Shown here: one piece after another, positions 17,539 to 27,440 of the stretch
Position numbering within the stretch: position 1 is the first letter of the stretch
Layout: each line of letters begins with the position of its first letter
Translations under genes and position numbers: made by a program
The notes under the pieces: model-generated
Database searches by the model: none
The model's input: only the letters and a program-made list of their open reading frames with translations
Told to the model about the DNA's origin: nothing
Source of the DNA: Thalassocella blandensis
GTDB lineage: Bacteria > Pseudomonadota > Gammaproteobacteria > Pseudomonadales > Cellvibrionaceae
DNA: 48,237 nt
Reading direction: 5' to 3'
Assembly: GCA_945882995.1 (NCBI GenBank)
Contig: CAMCXE010000004.1
Span: forward strand, 1-48,237

Positions 17539-20500
17539 TGTGGTTGTCCGACACCAGTATTAAACGGCCCGTTTTTGCTTCGGTAATTGCGTTGCTGTTA
17601 TTAGTTGCCGGTACAGCGGCCTTCAACAGCCTACCGCTGCGCGAATACCCGAACATCGATGCACCCGTGGTATCGGTGCAAACCGACTACACGGGGGCGG
17701 CGGCCGCGGTGGTGGACAGTCGCATCACCCAAGTTATTGAAAACCGCGTAGCCGGCATCGAAGGTATTCGCTTCATCGAATCCAATTCCGAGGATGGGCG
17801 CTCCACCATCAAGCTGGAGTTTAGCCTCAGCCGCAACATGGACGACGCCGCCAACGATGTGCGTGATCGCGTCAACCGCGCCCTCCCCAGCCTGCCACCG
17901 GAAGCCAAAACGCCGGACATTCAAAAGGTGGACGCCAATGAAGACGCCATTATCTGGTTTAACTTCGCTAGCGATACCCTAAGCATTCCCCAACTCACCG
18001 ACTACGCCAACCGCCACTTGGTGGATCAATACGCCACACTACCCGGCGTAGCGCGGGTACGAGTAGGCGGCGGGCAAACCTATGCCATGCGTGTCTGGCT
18101 GGACGTGGACAAACTCAACGCTTGGCAACTCACCGCGGATGACGTGGAACAAGCCCTGCGCCGTGAAAACGTAGAGCTACCCGCCGGCGCCATCGAATCC
18201 GTCCACCGGCAATTCACATTGCGGGTAGAGCGGCGCTTCTCCAGCGCCGAATCCTTCGCGCAGCTGGTGGTGCAGCGTGACCCTAAGGGTGGTTTGGTGC
18301 GCTTAGGCGATATCGCCACCATCGAAAAAGGCACGGTGGAATACCGCAGTATGTTTCGCGGTAACGGCAGCAACATGGTGGGCATAGGGATTATCAAACA
18401 GTCCACCGCCAATACCCTGTTGGTGGCCCGAGAGGCCAAAACCAAAACCGCGCAACTGAACAAAACCCTGCCCAAGGGTTTAGCGCTATTTAATAGTTAC
18501 GACTCCTCCGTTTTTATTGAAGAAGCTATCAGCGAGGTCTACCGCACCTTCGCTATAGCCGCTGCCCTCGTGATCTTAGTAATTTACCTGTTTCTGGGTA
18601 GTGCGCGCGCCACGCTTATCCCTGCGATTACCGTTCCCGTCAGCTTAATTGCCACCTTTACGGTGCTTAAAGTCATGGGCTACAGCTTGAATATGCTCAC
18701 GCTGCTCGCCCTCATTTTGAGTGTGGGCCTAGTGGTAGACGACGCCATTGTGGTGCTCGAAAATATTCACCGGCGCATGCGCGAACTCGGCGAGTCCACT
18801 ATGGTGGCAGCGTTTCGCGGCACCCGTGAAGTGGGGTTTGCCGTCATAGCCACCACCTTGGTGCTAGCGGCTGTGTTTGTGCCCATTGCGTTTGTGGAAG
18901 GCGATTTGGGCCGTTTGTTCGCCGAATTTGCCGTGACCATGAGTACCGCGGTGCTGTTTTCGGCACTGATCGCGCTCACGCTAGCGCCCGTCATCGCCTG
19001 CCGGCTGCTGCCCAACACACCCATGCACAACCCTCGCGGCCCTGCGCGCTGGACTAACCAAGCCTTCCTTGCCACCAGCCGTGGCTATCAGCGGCTGCTG
19101 GACAAAACCCTGCACAGGCCCTGGCTGGCGGCCGGTGTGGTGTTGCTCAGCGTTATCTTGGCCGGCCTGTTGTTTAACGCCCTGCCCAAGGAATATGCAC
19201 CCAACGAAGATCGCGGCAATTTCACCATTATGGTCAATGGGCCGGAAGGTGCGTCCTACAGTTACATGGAGCAGTATCTGCTGGAAATTGAAGCGCGCCT
19301 CATGCCGTTTGTGGACCGCCAAGAAGCAGACCGCATTCTCATGCGCGCCCCGCGCAGCGCCTCGGCCACCGCCGCCAGTTTTAACACCGGCATGGCCATA
19401 GTATCGCTGCGTCCCTGGCATGAGCGTCGCGACGGCTGGGCCATCATGGCCGATATGCGCAAAGCCCTAGCCGACTTACCGGGGGTGCAAGTGGTACCCG
19501 TCATGCGACAAGGCTTATCCAGCAGCGCCAGCAAACCCGTGGCCGTAGTCCTAGCCGGCGGCACCTACCAAGAACTCGCCCAATGGCGCGACACGCTATT
19601 CGCCGCCATCAACGATGATAACCCCGGTTTTTCAGGGTTGGATTCCGACTACAAACAAACCAGCCCACAGCTCAAAGTGGACATTCAATATGAACGCGCC
19701 GCCGAACTCGGCGTATCCATCCAAACCATTGGCCGCACCCTTGAAACCTTGCTGGCCTCCCGCCGCGTCACCACGTTTATGGACGCCGGTGAAGAATACG
19801 ATCTGCTCCTAGAAGGTAACCGCGAGCAACACCGCAACCCACAAGACATCCACCGCATTCAAGTGCGCTCGGAAACCACAGGGCAGCTCATCTCTCTAGC
19901 CAACCTAGTGAAACTCAGTGATTTCGCGGATTCCAAAACCCTCAACCGCTTTAACCGCAACCGAGCCATTACCATCGACGCCAACCTCGAAGGCAGTTAC
20001 ACCCTCGACAAAGCCTTAGCCCACCTTGAACAACTGGTTAAAACTCGCCTGCCAGAAACCGCCGTGCTGGACTACAAAGGCCGCTCACGAACCTTCAAGG
20101 ATTCCAGTCAGGCCAGCTACTGGGCCTTTGCCTTAGGGATTCTGGTGATGTTTCTGGTGCTGGCCGCACAATTTGAAAGCTACATCAACCCGCTAGTCAT
20201 CACATTGACGCTGCCCCTCGCCATCGCTGGCGGCCTCCTAGGGCTGTGGCTAACCCACGGCTCCCTCAATCTCTACAGTCAAATTGGCTTGATTATGCTG
20301 CTCGGACTGGCCGCCAAAAACGGCATTCTGATTGTGGAATTCGCCAACCAAAAACGCGACCAAGGCCTGCCGCTAGACCAAGCCATCCGCACCGCTGCGG
20401 CCGTGCGCCTGCGCCCCATTATCATGACCAACATCACCGCACTGGCTGGCGCCGTGCCGCTTATTTTAACGTCCGGCGCCGGCGCCGAAACCCGCAATGT

Positions 20501-20660
20501 GCTGGGCGTTACGCTATTTTCCGGTGTATTAGCCGCTACCCTTTTTACCCTGTTTGTGGTGCCAGTCGTCTACCGGCTGCTGGCGCCCTTCACCCAATCC
20601 CCCACTGCTACCAGCCGCCAACTCCAACACGCACTCCAGGAAGACACCACAGATGTATAG
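17538..20660 (+). CDS. RND-family efflux transporter permease (HAE1/AcrB-like)
   Basis: 1040 residues, full length. It has the RND plan of twelve transmembrane helices with two large periplasmic loops: helix 1 near residues 10-30, first loop to about 330, helices 2-6, a second loop about 550-850, then helices 8-12. The proton-relay aspartates are in helix 4 (GLVVDDAIVVLENIHRRM; Asp401 and Asp402). RPVFASVIALLLLVAG near the start and GLAAKNGILIVEFAN near the end are typical of HAE1 drug exporters rather than metal exporters. With the adaptor encoded just upstream it would export amphiphilic compounds. The stop overlaps the next gene's start. Confidence 0.96.
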   Translation: MWLSDTSIKRPVFASVIALLLLVAGTAAFNSLPLREYPNIDAPVVSVQTDYTGAAAAVVDSRITQVIENRVAGIEGIRFIESNSEDGRSTIKLEFSLSRNMDDAANDVRDRVNRALPSLPPEAKTPDIQKVDANEDAIIWFNFASDTLSIPQLTDYANRHLVDQYATLPGVARVRVGGGQTYAMRVWLDVDKLNAWQLTADDVEQALRRENVELPAGAIESVHRQFTLRVERRFSSAESFAQLVVQRDPKGGLVRLGDIATIEKGTVEYRSMFRGNGSNMVGIGIIKQSTANTLLVAREAKTKTAQLNKTLPKGLALFNSYDSSVFIEEAISEVYRTFAIAAALVILVIYLFLGSARATLIPAITVPVSLIATFTVLKVMGYSLNMLTLLALILSVGLVVDDAIVVLENIHRRMRELGESTMVAAFRGTREVGFAVIATTLVLAAVFVPIAFVEGDLGRLFAEFAVTMSTAVLFSALIALTLAPVIACRLLPNTPMHNPRGPARWTNQAFLATSRGYQRLLDKTLHRPWLAAGVVLLSVILAGLLFNALPKEYAPNEDRGNFTIMVNGPEGASYSYMEQYLLEIEARLMPFVDRQEADRILMRAPRSASATAASFNTGMAIVSLRPWHERRDGWAIMADMRKALADLPGVQVVPVMRQGLSSSASKPVAVVLAGGTYQELAQWRDTLFAAINDDNPGFSGLDSDYKQTSPQLKVDIQYERAAELGVSIQTIGRTLETLLASRRVTTFMDAGEEYDLLLEGNREQHRNPQDIHRIQVRSETTGQLISLANLVKLSDFADSKTLNRFNRNRAITIDANLEGSYTLDKALAHLEQLVKTRLPETAVLDYKGRSRTFKDSSQASYWAFALGILVMFLVLAAQFESYINPLVITLTLPLAIAGGLLGLWLTHGSLNLYSQIGLIMLLGLAAKNGILIVEFANQKRDQGLPLDQAIRTAAAVRLRPIIMTNITALAGAVPLILTSGAGAETRNVLGVTLFSGVLAATLFTLFVVPVVYRLLAPFTQSPTATSRQLQHALQEDTTDV

Positions 20661-22302
20661 CGCCGCCCCAAGCCCCACACGCACCTACCATTACGGGCAA
20701 CTTTTACGCACCAAGCTGCACATAACCGCACTCAGTCTCGGCCTGAGCTTGGCTACGCTCGCACAGGCCGAGCTACCCGCATTGCTGGCGCCCTTAGCCA
20801 CAGATACCCCTAGCCAAGTCCTGGGCGAAACACTCGTCGCCAGCAGCGATCTCCTCGAGGTATACCAAACCAACACCAATTTTTGGCTGATCGACGGGCA
20901 GCTCGCGCCACAGACCGGGGCAATGCTCGACGCCATAGCGCAGGTAGAAATCGAAGGCCTGTTGCCCACGGACTACCATCAAAGCGCTTTACAAGCCCAT
21001 TGCACGCCTACCACATTCACCCCGCCGGATGCCCCCGCCTGCGAACTCCTGTTCAGCGACGCCTTTTTAACCCTGGCCCACCATTTGGCCAGCGGTAAAG
21101 TGGCGCCCGAATCCCTAACGCCGGAGTGGAAACGTAAATCCCCGCCCATCCAAGCTGCACCGCTGATGCAGCAGCTTAAAGGCGGCAAAACCGTAGCCGA
21201 ACTTCTTAGCCTCCTCAGGCCCAAAGCGCCGGAATACGCCGCACTGATGGCTGAACTCAAAATCATGCGCGAACGCAGTACCCGCGCACCCGAATGGCCG
21301 GCCATGGCAAACACACCCGCCATCAAAGCCCAAATGGAAGACCCCCGCCTCCCGCTCATCACCGAACGCCTCAAGTTCTGGGGTGACCTTCCTCAGGACT
21401 ATGTCGGTACCCAGAGCTACGACGCCACACTACAAGCCGGCATAAAACACTTCCAACAGCGCAACGGCCTGGATGACGACGGCGTCATTGGCAAATCCAG
21501 CTTGCAAGCGCTTAACCTCGGGCCCAGCCATCGCGTCAAACAACTCATCGGCAATTTGGAGCGCTGGCGTTGGCTACCGGAGGATCTTGGCCAAAAATAC
21601 ATCATGGTCAACATCCCCAGTTTTGAACTTAAGGTCGTCGTCGGCAACCAAGTAGTCCTGCACAAGCCGGTCATTGTGGGGCGCAGTGCACGCCATACCC
21701 CCATTTTCAGCAGCCGCATCAACCGGCTGATTTTCAACCCAACATGGACCGTACCCACCAAAATTGCGGTAGAGGACAAACTGCCAGAAATTCGCCGCGA
21801 CCCCGACTTCCTGCAGAAACTGGGCATTGTGGTTTACGAACGCGACCGAGTAGTAGACCCCGCGGGGGTGAACTGGCGGCGCTTGAACAAAAATAATTTC
21901 CCGTTCCGACTGGTGCAACAACCGGGACCTCAAAACGCATTAGGCCAAGTGAAATTTGTGATTCCCAATACCGACGACATCTATATGCACGACACCCCCA
22001 CCCGTAACCTGTTCAGCCGCGCCGAACGCGCTTTTAGCTCGGGCTGTATACGCGTGCACAAACCATTGGAGCTGGTGGAGTGGCTACTCGCCGCACAAGA
22101 CTGGGACATGGCCAAAATCGAAGCGGCTATCGCCACTGGCGAGACACAAGCCATTGAACTTAAAATCCCCGTGCCCGTACACCTCGAATACTGGACCGCC
22201 ATCCTTGACGGCACAGGCGCCATTGCCTTCCGCACCGACCTTTACGACCGCGACCTCAGCCTCTGGCAAGCGCTTCAATCACCGGCGAGCAACCTGCACT
22301 GA
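20653..22302 (+). CDS. ycbB: L,D-transpeptidase of the YcbB/LdtD type
   Basis: 549 residues. ATG 20653 is preceded by AGGAAG and lies eight bases inside the end of the pump gene; a longer frame starts at 20554 but lies within that gene. Signal peptide about 15-40 (ends LAQA). A peptidoglycan-binding domain follows (YDATLQAGIKHFQQRNGLDD, residues about 255-290), then a YkuD catalytic domain from about 315 with an inserted lid region. The active-site signature is present: His446 in MHDTP and Cys465 in SSGCIRVHKP. Such enzymes form 3-3 cross-links between diaminopimelate residues in peptidoglycan. It is paired with the MepK-like peptidase encoded next, as in the E. coli ycbB-ycbK order. Confidence 0.95.
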   Translation: MYSAAPSPTRTYHYGQLLRTKLHITALSLGLSLATLAQAELPALLAPLATDTPSQVLGETLVASSDLLEVYQTNTNFWLIDGQLAPQTGAMLDAIAQVEIEGLLPTDYHQSALQAHCTPTTFTPPDAPACELLFSDAFLTLAHHLASGKVAPESLTPEWKRKSPPIQAAPLMQQLKGGKTVAELLSLLRPKAPEYAALMAELKIMRERSTRAPEWPAMANTPAIKAQMEDPRLPLITERLKFWGDLPQDYVGTQSYDATLQAGIKHFQQRNGLDDDGVIGKSSLQALNLGPSHRVKQLIGNLERWRWLPEDLGQKYIMVNIPSFELKVVVGNQVVLHKPVIVGRSARHTPIFSSRINRLIFNPTWTVPTKIAVEDKLPEIRRDPDFLQKLGIVVYERDRVVDPAGVNWRRLNKNNFPFRLVQQPGPQNALGQVKFVIPNTDDIYMHDTPTRNLFSRAERAFSSGCIRVHKPLELVEWLLAAQDWDMAKIEAAIATGETQAIELKIPVPVHLEYWTAILDGTGAIAFRTDLYDRDLSLWQALQSPASNLH

Positions 22303-22307
22303 CTCTC

Positions 22308-23510
22308 ATGATGAATTCACACAAAACGACTTCCGCTGGCCGCATCGGCCTGCTAATCACCAGCCTCTGGTTCTCCGGCCTCGCTTTGGCGGCAACACCG
22401 CCGGCGGCAAACAGCGCACTAGATTCGCCGGCCACACAAAATACCTCACCACCGCAGCGCACCCATAAGAAGGGTCGCAGCACGCCAAACGCCCAGAGCA
22501 CAGCGGCCACCGATAGCGGGACTAAAGCCGTGTCCCCCAAAAAACGCCCTGTAAAAACACGCAGCGCCAAAACCAAACAGAGGCAAAAGGCACCCAAACT
22601 CGCAACCCCTACCGCCACAGCTAGCCTTCCCAGCAGCGGCCCACACTTCACCTCAGCCAAAGCCAGTCTGCAGCTCACCGTCAACGGTAAAGCCATACCC
22701 TACCAGCGCTTTTTTTATACGCTTTCACCCAAGCAGCAACTGCGTTTTGCACTAGGCAACAACAATGACCCCTACGAACTCAGCATTAATGGACAAATTC
22801 TAAAGGAGGAACATCGCACCTGGCAGTGGCAAGCACCGGACAAACCCGGTCAGTATCAGCTGCAATTAATGGAGAAACTGACCCACAAAACACTCACCCT
22901 CGCGCTCTTCGTATTAACCCCGCTAAAAGGTAAAGCGCAGGCGATTAACGGTTTCCAAATTGGTCGCTACCCGCCAGCCAAAGACGGCAAAAAAGAATAC
23001 GAAGCACCCAAAGGCTTTATAGAAGTCACCGCCAAAAACGCCGGCTACTATGTGTCGCCGCATTTCCAATTAGCGCAATTTACCTGCAAACAAAAATGCA
23101 CCTTTCCCGCCTATGTAGCCCTACAGCCCGACCTAATTGAAAAGCTCGAACTACTGCTGGAAGAAGTTAACAAACGCGGCTTGCGGCTGGACAAGTTTGA
23201 AGTTATGAGCGGATTCCGCACCCCCTATTACAACAAATCCATTCGCAACGTCACCCACTCCCGCCACATTTACGGCGGCGCCGCCGATATTTTTATCGAC
23301 GTCAGCCCCAAAGACGGAGTAATGGACGACCTCAATGGCGACCGCAAATACGACAAACAAGACGCCGCCCTACTCTATGACATCGCCGACAAAATCAGCA
23401 CCCGCCACCCCGACCTAGCCGGCGGCATCGGGCAATATTCTTCCACAGGAGCCCACGGCCCCTTCGTGCACGTGGACGTGCGCGGCACTCAAGCCCGCTG
23501 GGGCAAATAA
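22308..23510 (+). CDS. MepK/YcbK-like M15 peptidase with long N-terminal extension
   Basis: 400 residues, five bases after the L,D-transpeptidase. ATG 22308 or 22311; no strong ribosome binding site, consistent with coupling. Signal peptide about 1-28, then a Lys/Ala/Pro/Thr-rich low-complexity segment to about 110 and a beta-rich region. The last 170 residues are an M15-type zinc peptidase: SGFRTPYYN, SRHIYGGAADIF (His320, Asp327) and FVHVDVRG (His388) supply the zinc ligands. E. coli MepK, much shorter, cuts the 3-3 cross-links that L,D-transpeptidases make, so this gene and its neighbour look like a make-and-cut pair. The extension may be a wall-binding spacer. Confidence 0.88.
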   Translation: MMNSHKTTSAGRIGLLITSLWFSGLALAATPPAANSALDSPATQNTSPPQRTHKKGRSTPNAQSTAATDSGTKAVSPKKRPVKTRSAKTKQRQKAPKLATPTATASLPSSGPHFTSAKASLQLTVNGKAIPYQRFFYTLSPKQQLRFALGNNNDPYELSINGQILKEEHRTWQWQAPDKPGQYQLQLMEKLTHKTLTLALFVLTPLKGKAQAINGFQIGRYPPAKDGKKEYEAPKGFIEVTAKNAGYYVSPHFQLAQFTCKQKCTFPAYVALQPDLIEKLELLLEEVNKRGLRLDKFEVMSGFRTPYYNKSIRNVTHSRHIYGGAADIFIDVSPKDGVMDDLNGDRKYDKQDAALLYDIADKISTRHPDLAGGIGQYSSTGAHGPFVHVDVRGTQARWGK

Positions 23511-23606
23511 CAACCCAACCCAATTCATAGATTTTGTAGCTCAGTCTGGTTAATCTAGCTATGCTTGGACGTCATACTTCACACCAATAACAATAAGGGG
23601 CACTCA

Positions 23607-25007
23607 GTGACCGCACCAACTGCATCCACCACCGTGGAACCAGAAGCCTTAGCCAAACTCAGCTGGCGGGAAAAAATCAGCTACGGAATGGGGGATTTTG
23701 GCTTCAATCTGTACTGGACCAATATTTCCGCGTTTTTGTTGTTTTTTTATACCGACGTATTCGGCATTACCGCCGCCGCCGCCGGCTTCATGATGACCTT
23801 CATCAAACTCGTTAACGCCTTCACAGACCCGCTGATCGGCGCCTTGTCCGACCGCACCAAAACCCGACACGGTAAATTCCGCCCTTTTCTACTCTGGTTT
23901 GCGGCGCCACTCACAGTCTCCGCCGTACTCGTCTACACCACACCCAATCTTGATGGCGACGGCAAACTCATCTGGGCCTATTGCACCTACCTCTTCATGA
24001 TGGTGTCCTACACCTGCATCAATATCCCCTACGGCGCCCTGTCGGGCGTATTAACCGCCGAACCGCAAGAACGCGTTACCATCAACGCCGTGCGTTTTGT
24101 GGGCGGTTTTACCGGGGGCACCTTGGTAACTTGGGCCACACCTAAGCTCGTGCTCTGGCTGGGTGATGGCAACACACAAACCGGCTGGCAGCTAGCCATG
24201 GTATTTTGGGGCATTTGTGCCACCGTACTGTTCGTTAATACCTTTCTGAACACCAAAGAGCGCGTCGAACCCATCAGTGAAAAACAATCCAAAGTTGTCG
24301 AGGACCTTAAAGACCTCTGCGGCAACGGCCCTTGGTTGGTACTGTTTTTCCTCGCTTTGGTCATCATGATTACCATCAACATTCGCACCGCATCGGCTAT
24401 TTACTACACCAAATACGTGGCTGAACCCTCTTACTTGCTCAGTGATTTTTTCCTACCCTCCTACTTGATTGCATCGGCCTGCGGCGCCGCGCTCACACCA
24501 TTTCTCACTAGGTTCCTAGATAAAAAAATCCTCATGATGGTGCTGCTTACACTCACCGGCGTGTTTTCCATCGGTTTCTATTTTGTACCCCGCGACCAAC
24601 CCCTGCTGATGCTGGCACTGCAAATTGGCATGGGTTTGGCGCTTGGCCCCAAGTCACCCCTAGCTTTTTCCATGTATGCCGACACTGCTGACTACAACGA
24701 ATGGCGCACCGGCCGCCGCGCCACAGCCATGACGTTTGCCGCCGCCACCTTCTCACAAAAGCTGGGAACCGCTTTAGCCACGGCGGTCATCGGCTCAGTA
24801 TTTGCCGCCATGGGTTATGTGGCCAACGCCACCCAAACCCCTGACTCGCTAGACGGTATAGTGATGTTAATGTCCATAATCCCCGGCATTTGTGCCTTCG
24901 GCGCCGCCGCTATCCTTACTTTTTACACCCTCGACAAAAAACAACTTGCGGCAATTCAAATCGAATTGGCGGAACGCAAAGCCGAACAAGAAGCAAAACA
25001 CTACTAA
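23607..25007 (+). CDS. GPH-family sugar:cation symporter (MFS)
   Basis: 466 residues from GTG 23607, chosen because AAGGGG lies six bases upstream; an alternative TTG at 23565 lacks such a site. About twelve hydrophobic helices. The N-terminal motif WREKISYGMGDFGFNLYW and the loop DPLIGALSDRTKTRHGKFRP identify the glycoside-pentoside-hexuronide (MelB-like) family of cation-coupled inner-membrane symporters. The second half carries MYADTADYNEWRTGRRATAM, another family signature. It is directly upstream of the GH94 phosphorylase, so the likely cargo is that enzyme's substrate, a beta-glucosyl disaccharide or its aldonic acid (cellobionate). Confidence 0.93.
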   Translation: MTAPTASTTVEPEALAKLSWREKISYGMGDFGFNLYWTNISAFLLFFYTDVFGITAAAAGFMMTFIKLVNAFTDPLIGALSDRTKTRHGKFRPFLLWFAAPLTVSAVLVYTTPNLDGDGKLIWAYCTYLFMMVSYTCINIPYGALSGVLTAEPQERVTINAVRFVGGFTGGTLVTWATPKLVLWLGDGNTQTGWQLAMVFWGICATVLFVNTFLNTKERVEPISEKQSKVVEDLKDLCGNGPWLVLFFLALVIMITINIRTASAIYYTKYVAEPSYLLSDFFLPSYLIASACGAALTPFLTRFLDKKILMMVLLTLTGVFSIGFYFVPRDQPLLMLALQIGMGLALGPKSPLAFSMYADTADYNEWRTGRRATAMTFAAATFSQKLGTALATAVIGSVFAAMGYVANATQTPDSLDGIVMLMSIIPGICAFGAAAILTFYTLDKKQLAAIQIELAERKAEQEAKHY

Positions 25008-25024
25008 TTGCAGCCCAACCCATC

Positions 25025-25049
25025 AGGCGCCTACTGAGGCGCCTTTTTT
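25025..25049 (+). terminator. Intrinsic terminator between symporter and GH94 gene
   Basis: A perfect 7-bp GC stem (AGGCGCC / GGCGCCT) with a six-base loop and a T-run. It lies 15 bases after the symporter stop and just before the AGGAG ribosome binding site of the GH94 gene. It probably ends part of the symporter transcript and implies attenuation or a separate promoter for the phosphorylase. Confidence 0.75.
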
Positions 25050-25064
25050 ATTACAGGAGCCCCC

Positions 25065-27440
25065 ATGTCCGCCCCAACTACCAGCCCGCTGCGCCCCACC
25101 CACAATGGCGCGCGCTTTGAACTCAACGACCCCACCGTAATGCCCCGCGCCGCCGGCTTCCTTTGGAACCAGCGCATGATGATCCAAGTGACCTGCCGTG
25201 GTTACGCCATTGCGCAGTTCATGCAGCCCGAACCCGCCAAATACGCCTACGCCCCCAACCTTGAAGCCAAAACCTTCATGCAGCCCGAACAGCCCTACTA
25301 TAGCCATCACCCTGGCCGCTTTTTCTATGTGAAAGACGAAGACACCGGCGAGATTTTTTCTGCACCCTACGAACCTGTGCGGGCCAAACCCGATACCTGG
25401 ACATTCTCCCTAGGCAAAAGCGACATTCAATGGCACCTTGAGAAAAATGGCATAGCGCTGGATATCACCCTAGGCGTACCCACTGAAGATGTGGTGGAAC
25501 TCTGGCAACTGAAAGTCAGTAACATCTCCGGTCGCCCGCGCAACATCAGCGTTTACACCTACTTCCCCGTGGGTTACATGAGCTGGATGAACCAAGGCGG
25601 ACAATACCGTCCCGACCTCGGCGGCATAGTGGCCAAATGTATTACGCCCTACCAAAAAGTGGCCGACCACTTTAAAAACAAATACTTCAAAGACAACACC
25701 TACTTTTTAGCGGACCAAATTCCCACCGCGTGGGAAGTGAAACAAGAGGCCTTTGAAGGTGAAGGCGGCCTGCACAACCCCACCGGCGTGCAACAAACCC
25801 AACTCAATAACGGCGATGCACTCTACGAAACCCCCGCCGCCGTATTGCAATACCGCCTCAATTTAGCGGCCGATCAACAACAAACCTACCACTTTATATT
25901 CGGCCCCGCCTTTGATGATGCCGAAATTCAGAGCATGCGCCAACGCTACCTCGGCGCCGACGCCTTCGCACGCACCGCCAACGAATACGCCGCCTATGTA
26001 GCGCAAGGCAGCGGCTGCTTAGAAATCCACACCCCCGATGCCGCACTGGACAACTTCGTCAACCAGTGGCTGCCGCGCCAAATTTTTTACCACGGCGACG
26101 TCAACCGCCTCACCACCGACCCCCAAACCCGCAATTATTTGCAAGACAACATGGGCATGAGCTACATCAAGCCCCAAGTCACTCGCGCCGCCTTTTTACA
26201 CGCCCTTAGCCAGCAAGAAGTCAACGGCGCCATGCCCGACGGCATCCTCCTCACCGAAGGTGCCGAACTCAAATACATCAACCAAATCCCCCACACCGAC
26301 CACTGCGTCTGGCTGCCGGTCTGCCTCAAAGCCTATCTTGACGAAACCAACGACTACGCGATTCTCCACGAAATAGTCACCGACAGCGAAGGTCACAGTC
26401 GCAGTGTTTTCGAACGCATCACCAACGCCATGCGCTGGTTATTAACCGCCCGGGACCATCGCGGCCTCAGCTTCATCGCCCAAGGCGATTGGTGCGACCC
26501 CATGAACATGGTGGGTTATAAAGGTAAAGGTGTCTCCGGCTGGCTGTCAGTCGCCAGTGCCTACGCACTCAACCTTTGGTCCGACATTGCGAAAAGCGAA
26601 CACCAAGGGTCCGTTGCCGAAGAAATGAAAGCCGGCGCAGACAACCTCAATACCGCCGTCAACGACCACATTTGGGATGGCAACTGGTTTGCACGCGGCA
26701 TCACTGACGACAACGTAATTTTTGGCATCAGCCGCGACCCCGAAGGCCGCATTTACCTTAACCCACAAAGCTGGGCCATTTTAGGCGGCGCCGCCGGCCC
26801 CGAGCAGCGCAGGCTCATGATTAACGCCATTGCAGAACAACTGGAAACCCCTTACGGCGTAACCATGTTCGCCCCCGCCTACACCGCCATGCGCGACGAC
26901 GTCGGCCGCGTCACCCAAAAATTCCCCGGCTCGGCGGAAAATGGCTCGGTTTACAATCACGCCGCGGTTTTCTATATCTACAGCCTTTACACCATTGGCG
27001 AACACGACCGCGCCTTCCGCTTATTGCGCAGCATGGTTCCTGGGCCAGACACGGCCGACTACCTGCAACGCGGCCAGCTACCCGTTTACATCCCCAACTA
27101 CTATCGCGGTGCCTATCACCAACACCCACGCACAGCAGGCCGCTCCAGCCAGCTTTTCAACACCGGCACAGTATCCTGGGTTTACCGCTGCCTAGTTGAA
27201 GGACTTTTCGGCGTTAAAGGCTGCACCGAAGGCCTGCGCATTGAGCCTCAATTACCTTCCGACTGGAATGAGGCCAGCATTACACGTCGCTTTCGGGGCG
27301 CAACGTTTAAAGTCCAGTACAGCCGCAACCCCGCACTCAGCCAATTACACATTACAGTAGATGGCCAAGTGCAAAACGATAATCTCGTCCGCAACATTGA
27401 ACCGGGCAAACATTACAACCTTGAGGTTGTGCTGCCGTAG
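25065..27440 (+). CDS. GH94 phosphorylase, probably cellobionic acid phosphorylase
   Basis: 791 residues, AGGAG upstream. Cytoplasmic GH94 family: N-terminal beta-sandwich (about 1-270), linker and (alpha/alpha)6 catalytic barrel. The catalytic acid is Asp478 in [11 protein letters not shown]. In the cellobionic acid phosphorylase of Saccharophagus degradans the catalytic Asp is residue 472, and Arg609 and Lys613 bind the gluconate carboxylate (recalled from the literature). Here, with a constant offset of six, Arg615 and Lys619 (GRVTQKFPG) are present. This favours phosphorolysis of 4-O-beta-glucosyl-gluconate to glucose-1-phosphate and gluconate (EC 2.4.1.321) over plain cellobiose phosphorylase. 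The substrate arises when LPMO-made oxidised cello-oligomers are trimmed. The adjacent symporter would supply it. Confidence 0.85.
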   Translation: MSAPTTSPLRPTHNGARFELNDPTVMPRAAGFLWNQRMMIQVTCRGYAIAQFMQPEPAKYAYAPNLEAKTFMQPEQPYYSHHPGRFFYVKDEDTGEIFSAPYEPVRAKPDTWTFSLGKSDIQWHLEKNGIALDITLGVPTEDVVELWQLKVSNISGRPRNISVYTYFPVGYMSWMNQGGQYRPDLGGIVAKCITPYQKVADHFKNKYFKDNTYFLADQIPTAWEVKQEAFEGEGGLHNPTGVQQTQLNNGDALYETPAAVLQYRLNLAADQQQTYHFIFGPAFDDAEIQSMRQRYLGADAFARTANEYAAYVAQGSGCLEIHTPDAALDNFVNQWLPRQIFYHGDVNRLTTDPQTRNYLQDNMGMSYIKPQVTRAAFLHALSQQEVNGAMPDGILLTEGAELKYINQIPHTDHCVWLPVCLKAYLDETNDYAILHEIVTDSEGHSRSVFERITNAMRWLLTARDHRGLSFIAQGDWCDPMNMVGYKGKGVSGWLSVASAYALNLWSDIAKSEHQGSVAEEMKAGADNLNTAVNDHIWDGNWFARGITDDNVIFGISRDPEGRIYLNPQSWAILGGAAGPEQRRLMINAIAEQLETPYGVTMFAPAYTAMRDDVGRVTQKFPGSAENGSVYNHAAVFYIYSLYTIGEHDRAFRLLRSMVPGPDTADYLQRGQLPVYIPNYYRGAYHQHPRTAGRSSQLFNTGTVSWVYRCLVEGLFGVKGCTEGLRIEPQLPSDWNEASITRRFRGATFKVQYSRNPALSQLHITVDGQVQNDNLVRNIEPGKHYNLEVVLP

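Noticed and set aside
23565-23606. TTG start for the sugar symporter
   Set aside because: AAGGGG sits correctly for GTG 23607 and no comparable site precedes the TTG.
25065-27440. Plain cellobiose phosphorylase as the name of the GH94 enzyme
   Set aside because: Arg615/Lys619 and the DWCDPMN active-site sequence fit the cellobionic acid subgroup better, although not proven.
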